Position numbers and translations under genes: made by a program. The notes beneath the pieces are model-generated. The model was not told where the DNA came from and did not search any database. It worked only from the letters and a program-made list of their open reading frames with translations. Positions 7,031-10,497 of a stretch of 10,497 nucleotides of DNA are shown here, in pieces. This stretch comes from Actinomycetota bacterium. Lineage in GTDB: Bacteria > Actinomycetota > Thermoleophilia > Miltoncostaeales > Miltoncostaeaceae. The stretch covers positions 1 through 10,497 of the forward strand of contig CANJMX010000040.1 in NCBI GenBank assembly GCA_947475125.1, read 5' to 3'. How positions within the stretch are numbered: position 1 is the first letter of the stretch; each line of letters begins with the position of its first letter.

Positions 7031-7849
7031 TCACGGGCACGATCCATCCACCCGTGGATCGAGGGCGAAGTGGGAAATCGATGCCACGGCACGGGTCATC
7101 GCAGTTGGCTGCACCACGGGCAGCGGCCACTCCCCGGAATAAGGGCGGTCGAGCGATCCGATGAGGATGACGGTGAAGGCAATAATGACGGCGGAGCCAC
7201 AGACGACGAACGTTTGCAGCCATGCGAATTCCTGGGCCATCAGCACGGCACTCAGCGCGATGACGAGCATGGCGCCCACGACAACCATTGCCCAGAACAG
7301 AACTGGCAGATGGGTGCCCATATCCAACCTCTGGGCACGTGCCTCACGAAGGGCTGTCTCCCCTTCGATGAGCGACCCCATCACGGCATCCTTCACACCA
7401 TCTGTGGTGGAGATGCGCGCAAGCGTCTGCGAGATGCGGTCGCCGGATGCATCAGCGAACGGGCTTCCGCCTGCAGTCAGCCCGACGGATTCGCTGTCGT
7501 TGGTCGCCCAGTCGTACTCGATGACGTCACGCCCATAACAGACCAACTGGTGCGACAGGTCATCGCGCAGTTGGGCGGGGATACCCAAGGCTGACCGCGA
7601 CATGGTGGTAAGTGCCCGCCCCTCCGTCACCGCCGCCTGCTGGGCTCCTTGGTAGTTCTGAAGCGCGGCCACCAGAACGAAACCGAGGATGATGGCGAAG
7701 CCGAAGTTCAGGTCGTTGGGCCGCTCGGCAGCAAGTTCAGGAAACCGCACGAGGTCACCTCGGCGCCCGCGCCACCGTGTGTAGACGACCGCAGTCACGC
7801 CAAAACCCACAATGGCGAGAAGCACGAGGACCGCGTAAAGGATCGTCAC
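7031..7849 (-). CDS. DUF4239 (bestrophin-like) membrane protein
   Basis: This 272-residue integral membrane protein has two helices at each end: about 2-23, 48-65, 181-204 and 211-232. A soluble region of about 115 residues lies between the pairs. DUF4239 marks are the segment after helix 2 (FAIILGFVLVAALQNYQGAQ at 51-70, then EGRAL) and the motif LDRPYSGE (233-240) just after helix 4. The family is uncharacterised and has been likened to bestrophin anion channels. The GTG start at 7849 overlaps the stop of the upstream binding-protein gene as GTGA, so translation is probably coupled. GGA about 9 nt upstream is a weak ribosome binding site. Lying between two solute-binding proteins suggests a role in solute movement or sensing, but that is inference. 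Confidence 0.82.
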   Translation of the reverse strand: MTILYAVLVLLAIVGFGVTAVVYTRWRGRRGDLVRFPELAAERPNDLNFGFAIILGFVLVAALQNYQGAQQAAVTEGRALTTMSRSALGIPAQLRDDLSHQLVCYGRDVIEYDWATNDSESVGLTAGGSPFADASGDRISQTLARISTTDGVKDAVMGSLIEGETALREARAQRLDMGTHLPVLFWAMVVVGAMLVIALSAVLMAQEFAWLQTFVVCGSAVIIAFTVILIGSLDRPYSGEWPLPVVQPTAMTRAVASISHFALDPRVDGSCP

Positions 7850-9075
7850 GACACAGATCCAGTCGCAAATGAGCGCCCGCGCACGAGCTTGCCATCTTCC
7901 ACCCGATATCCGCCAAACAGGGTGGTGGTGGTGTCTCCGAAGATATCGATGGAGTAGGTACCGATGACCGAGTCGCGCGTATCCGTGGCCAGCGCCGCGT
8001 CGCGTACAAGATTGCGTTCGCGGTCGATCGGCATATCAACAAACCCGGGGGTCTCATTGGCCGTGCGGATTGCGTCGAGCGTGAGCGCCATTCCTTCGTA
8101 GGCGAAGAGCACAAGGCTGCTGGGACTATGCCCGAGCCGCTTCGCCAGTCGATCGTATGCTTGCTTTCCCCGGGGTCCATAGGCGGCGATCGGCAGCAGG
8201 TAGCTGGTGATATAGGTACGGGACTCCAAGCGCCCGAGGCGACCATGAAACCCCCGGAGCGCAAGGCCATCGGGCGCAAAGATCACCATCTGCTCATCAG
8301 ACGCACCGGCGGCCCGGGCGACACGGAGCGCCGTGATTGGATCGTTTGTGGCGATCATGAGCGCCCACCGGGCGTTGTCATCCTTGTGGCGGATCCCCAC
8401 GGCGCGTCCCACCTCAGCGGCGTTCTGGGGTGTGATCGTGATGGGAGGGCCGTCAATTGTCAGACCGGCTTCCCGGGAGGCGTTTATGACATCGCGGCCG
8501 AGCCCCTGCCCGTAAATGGTGGTATCCCGCACCACGGAGACGCTGCTCACGCCTTCGTCGTGCATGTAGGTGGCGAGCGCCTCGGACTGCACCAGGTCGT
8601 TGGGCACGACGCGGACGATGGTGCGGACCCCGGTCGGTGCGACAGCCGTTGGCGGTGCCGGCAGGCCGTCGTCGCGTCGGGTGAGGTCCACTGCTGTCGC
8701 TGTCACGCTCACATGAAGCAGGCCGGCGCGGTTGAGAATTGGAGCCATCTGCCGCATGCCATTTGATGTGATCGAACCGATGACCGCAAGCGAGTAGGGG
8801 TCAATGGCTGCCGTCTCAGCAGCATCGACAGCGCGCGCAGCCGACTCGGCCCCCGTGGGCCCAGAGGTGTTACTTGTGCGAAGGCGAACCCGCACCCCCG
8901 ATATCGCGCCTCCACCATCCGCGAGGGCCATTTCCACAGCGGCCCGCATGTCTTTGGCATCCCCGCCCGCAAGACCGAGCGGCACCACTAGGTGCACCGT
9001 ACGAACCGGTCGCACCCGGTACTCGGCGACTGGGGCGTCACTTCCGCCACCGCACCCCGCGGTGCCCAGGCCCAC
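7846..9075 (-). CDS. ABC-type branched-chain amino-acid-like binding lipoprotein (Peripla_BP_6 type); start uncertain
   Basis: The protein resembles LivJ-type periplasmic-binding-fold proteins; the ligand is unknown. From GTG 9075 it has 409 residues: strand 1 TVHLVVPLGLAGGDAKDMRA (26-45), the conserved loop AVIGSITSNGMRQMAPILNR (97-116) followed by HVSVTATAVDLT (121-132), and VPNDLVQSEALATYM then VSVVRDTTIYGQGLG (179-193), the typical hinge and second-lobe pattern. LFAYEGMALTLDAI (323-336) is also family-like. GTG 9075 leaves only MGLGTAGC before the lipobox cysteine, too short for export. The frame stays open to a TAA at 9246, and upstream codons read RQQRGRRRLGLFAVGIIAAA, a fitting lipoprotein signal. 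That stretch has no ATG, GTG or TTG. CTG 9114 (GAGG 10 nt upstream) is the best candidate; a small frameshift or sequence error is possible. It is the first gene of the operon. Confidence 0.85.
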   Translation of the reverse strand: MGLGTAGCGGGSDAPVAEYRVRPVRTVHLVVPLGLAGGDAKDMRAAVEMALADGGGAISGVRVRLRTSNTSGPTGAESAARAVDAAETAAIDPYSLAVIGSITSNGMRQMAPILNRAGLLHVSVTATAVDLTRRDDGLPAPPTAVAPTGVRTIVRVVPNDLVQSEALATYMHDEGVSSVSVVRDTTIYGQGLGRDVINASREAGLTIDGPPITITPQNAAEVGRAVGIRHKDDNARWALMIATNDPITALRVARAAGASDEQMVIFAPDGLALRGFHGRLGRLESRTYITSYLLPIAAYGPRGKQAYDRLAKRLGHSPSSLVLFAYEGMALTLDAIRTANETPGFVDMPIDRERNLVRDAALATDTRDSVIGTYSIDIFGDTTTTLFGGYRVEDGKLVRGRSFATGSVS

Positions 9076-9124
9076 GAGCGCCGCGGCAATGATGCCAACG
9101 GCAAATAGACCCAGCCGTCGACGG

Positions 9125-9128
9125 CCTC
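9125..9128 (-). promoter_or_regulatory. Candidate ribosome binding site for a CTG start of the binding lipoprotein
   Basis: GAGG on the minus strand lies 10 nt before an in-frame CTG at 9114, which would restore a full hydrophobic signal segment and lipobox. It overlaps codons that look like the basic part of that signal peptide, so the real start may be still further upstream. Confidence 0.25.
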
Positions 9129-9167
9129 GTTGCTGCCGAGGATGGGAATACGGGGCCGGAAGTTGGT

Positions 9168-9231
9168 CAGGGGAAGGGACGATGAGGAAGAATATTACCG
9201 GGTCATCGCGCTGTGACCCGGGCTTCCCCTG
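9168..9231 (-). promoter_or_regulatory. Nested inverted repeats upstream of the binding-protein operon
   Basis: On the minus strand an outer 9-bp pair, CAGGGGAAG (9231..9223) with CTTCCCCTG (9176..9168), encloses an inner 8-bp hairpin, CCGGGTCA (9221..9214) with TGACCCGG (9205..9198), loop CAGCGCGA. One base separates the two stems on the 5' side, so they could stack; about 21 nt is left single-stranded on the 3' side. This may be a structured leader RNA, or the inner repeat may be an operator. No known riboswitch class was recognised. Confidence 0.4.
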
Positions 9232-9242
9232 TAAGGGTCCCG

Positions 9243-9269
9243 ATTAAGGAGCCACGTGGCGCAGGTCAA
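9243..9269 (-). promoter_or_regulatory. Promoter-like element with CACGTG palindrome
   Basis: Reading the minus strand, TTGACC (9269..9264) resembles a -35 box and CTTAAT (9248..9243) resembles a -10 box, with a short 15-nt spacer. The spacer contains the perfect palindrome GCCACGTGGC (9251-9260). A second CACGTG lies at 9310-9315. The element is well placed to drive the 9075-5899 operon. The region 9076-9429 holds no other gene that I can support. Confidence 0.35.
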
Positions 9270-9378
9270 CGGGGCCCGGTCACGCGCACCACGTTCCGAC
9301 CACACAGGGCACGTGATTGCCCCCGCGTCTCCCATACGGGACTCGGGCACCGTGGCGGCGCGCCATCCCTGACACCAC

Positions 9379-9411
9379 CGATGCCCCGGCGCCGCGAGGG
9401 CCGGGGCATCG
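9379..9411 (-). terminator. Strong hairpin after the beta-propeller gene
   Basis: A perfect 12-bp stem, CGATGCCCCGGC (9379-9390) and GCCGGGGCATCG (9400-9411), with a 9-nt loop, begins 19 nt past the stop of the minus-strand beta-propeller gene. There is no U-run. Its strength and position make it the best terminator candidate in the window. Confidence 0.6.
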
Positions 9412-9429
9412 AGTGAAGTCATCTTCGGG

Positions 9430-10497
9430 TCAACCGTTCCAGTTCGGCGTGACCGACACGGTGTACGCCCGCGACACGAGCGTGCGCGTGCCGTGTCCAG
9501 TCAGACTCGTCGTCTTGATGGCAGCCGGGCTGGTGTCGGAGCCAGCGGTGTAGAGAAGCCGCTTGCCGTCGGCCGACACAGCCACCGCGGTGTGCATGCT
9601 GCCGCTGCCGCTGCTGAACAAGGTCGTCATGGCACCGCCGGGAACCCGGAATGTTGCCATGTCCAAGTGGTCCTCACCTCCGAGGAACCCGAACACCATG
9701 TTGCCGCTCGGCGACCATGCCACTGGCCCAGGACCGCTCATGAGACCGGAAGCCTTGTAGTGCGTCAGTTGCTTCTTTGAGGAGAGGTTGGGGCTGATGG
9801 TCCAGACCTGGGTGTGCACCATGGGGGTACGCGCCCCGTTGAGGGTCACCGTGACATTGGTGCTCTGCATCGCCGCGATGCCCGATGTGCTCCACACCGG
9901 CGCCGCCGCCCGGGCCAGCACCGTGGTGCGGGCCGTGGCGTTGGTGACGGGCGCCACGTACAGCGTGCCCGCAGCCGCGTGGCTCCCGAACTTCATGAGA
10001 CTGAAGGCAATCTGCGTGGAGTCGGGCGAGAAGGCGACGCCATCTGCCACCGCGTTGCCCGGGGCCGGGATGTAGTTGCCGACAGGAATGGACGACACGC
10101 CCTCGAGCGACGCCGGAATCTGCGCCAGCCCGAGGCCGTTTCCAGTGACGAAGCCCTTCGCGTTCGCCGTTTGTGTAGTGCAGGCGAGCAATGTCGAGTC
10201 GGGCGACCACGGGAGCACACCGGGCTGGCAGGTGCCGTCAAGCACAGCCGTGGCCCCAGAGGCGAGGTCGCGCACGTTGCTTGTCGGATTGTCCTGCTTC
10301 GGGTTCCACACCTGATATGCCACGCGAGACCCATCGGGAGAGATGCTGGCCGCGGTGCCGGCGACAACCTTCACGGCATTGGAGCCGTCGTCGTTGGCCA
10401 GCATCACCCACGAGGTGGAGGAGCCCTTCGCGGGAGGTGCGACGTAGACCATGGTGGCGGTCGCGATCGTGGGGGCTGATACGGCAGCGATACCGGC
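9430..10497 (-). CDS. Secreted TolB-like PD40 beta-propeller protein (partial, 5' end beyond window)
   Basis: The visible 355 residues form a WD40-like (PD40) beta-propeller, a scaffold fold; no catalytic motif was seen and the specific job is unknown. Five blade signatures are visible, numbered from the first visible residue: SPDGSRVAY (53-61), SPDSTLLAC (98-106), SPDSTQIAF (157-165), WSPSGNMVF (261-269) and SADGKRLLY (308-316). The frame is open through the right edge, where AGIAAVSAPTIATAT reads like the end of a signal peptide (cleavage near ATA). For that reason the ATG at 10452 is treated as internal. TolB itself works with Pal in Gram-negatives; in a Gram-positive this is more likely an unrelated exported propeller. 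The gene ends at a strong hairpin and appears to be a separate unit from the downstream binding-protein operon. Confidence 0.83.
   Translation of the reverse strand, partial: AGIAAVSAPTIATATMVYVAPPAKGSSTSWVMLANDDGSNAVKVVAGTAASISPDGSRVAYQVWNPKQDNPTSNVRDLASGATAVLDGTCQPGVLPWSPDSTLLACTTQTANAKGFVTGNGLGLAQIPASLEGVSSIPVGNYIPAPGNAVADGVAFSPDSTQIAFSLMKFGSHAAAGTLYVAPVTNATARTTVLARAAAPVWSTSGIAAMQSTNVTVTLNGARTPMVHTQVWTISPNLSSKKQLTHYKASGLMSGPGPVAWSPSGNMVFGFLGGEDHLDMATFRVPGGAMTTLFSSGSGSMHTAVAVSADGKRLLYTAGSDTSPAAIKTTSLTGHGTRTLVSRAYTVSVTPNWNG

Noticed and set aside
7161..7538. Plus-strand open frames opposite the DUF4239 gene
   Set aside because: They are antisense to a protein with clear membrane helices and family motifs; the translated text is low in hydrophobic pattern and looks like a shadow.
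9240..9360. Possible tRNA or small structured RNA gene in the intergenic region
   Set aside because: No T-arm GTTCRA consensus, acceptor pairing or cloverleaf order could be fitted.
9195..9422. Short minus-strand frame (75 codons) and overlapping plus-strand frames in the 9076-9429 gap
   Set aside because: No ribosome binding site, domain or plausible composition was seen, and the frame runs through the terminator hairpin at 9379-9411.
1..10497. CRISPR arrays, insertion sequences, integrase or attachment sites
   Set aside because: No regularly spaced direct repeats, transposase or integrase motifs, or flanking terminal repeats were seen anywhere in the window.

Overview
The window is GC-rich, gene-dense bacterial DNA. 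It starts with a housekeeping block: coaD, rsmD and recG on the minus strand, rpmB on the plus strand and ribH on the minus strand. It ends with an accessory block of secreted and membrane proteins. GTG starts, strong GC skew at third codon positions, a Zn-ribbon type L28 protein, a secreted TAP-type alpha/beta hydrolase and a lipoprotein signal all suggest a high-GC actinobacterium. A deep lineage such as Thermoleophilia is my guess; it rests on style of sequence, not on a marker phylogeny.

Layout. Positions 1-2966 (minus) hold a tightly coupled operon recG > rsmD > coaD with TGATG and ATGA overlaps; coaD runs off the left edge. Positions 3053-3253 (plus) hold rpmB, divergent from recG. Positions 3250-3759 (minus) hold ribH, whose stop codon overlaps the rpmB stop inside one CTAG. 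Positions 3826-5679 (plus) hold a secreted serine hydrolase with an extra glycine-rich C-terminal domain, followed by a GC hairpin. Positions 9075-5899 (minus) hold a three-gene operon: a lipoprotein of the branched-chain amino-acid-binding type, a four-helix DUF4239 membrane protein (GTGA overlap), and a TRAP-type DctP solute-binding protein 22 nt later. Upstream of this operon lies about 350 nt of non-coding DNA with a promoter-like element, CACGTG palindromes and nested inverted repeats. Positions 9430-10497 (minus) hold a partial secreted TolB/PD40 beta-propeller protein that continues off the right edge.

The housekeeping genes serve CoA synthesis, 16S rRNA methylation, fork rescue, the large ribosomal subunit and riboflavin synthesis. 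The most unusual part is the 5899-9246 operon. It encodes binding proteins from two unrelated transporter classes (ABC type and TRAP type) around a bestrophin-like membrane protein, with no visible ABC permease or ATPase and no TRAP DctQ/DctM. This could be an uncharacterised solute-sensing or uptake module, but only the gene content and coupling are seen; the function is inference.
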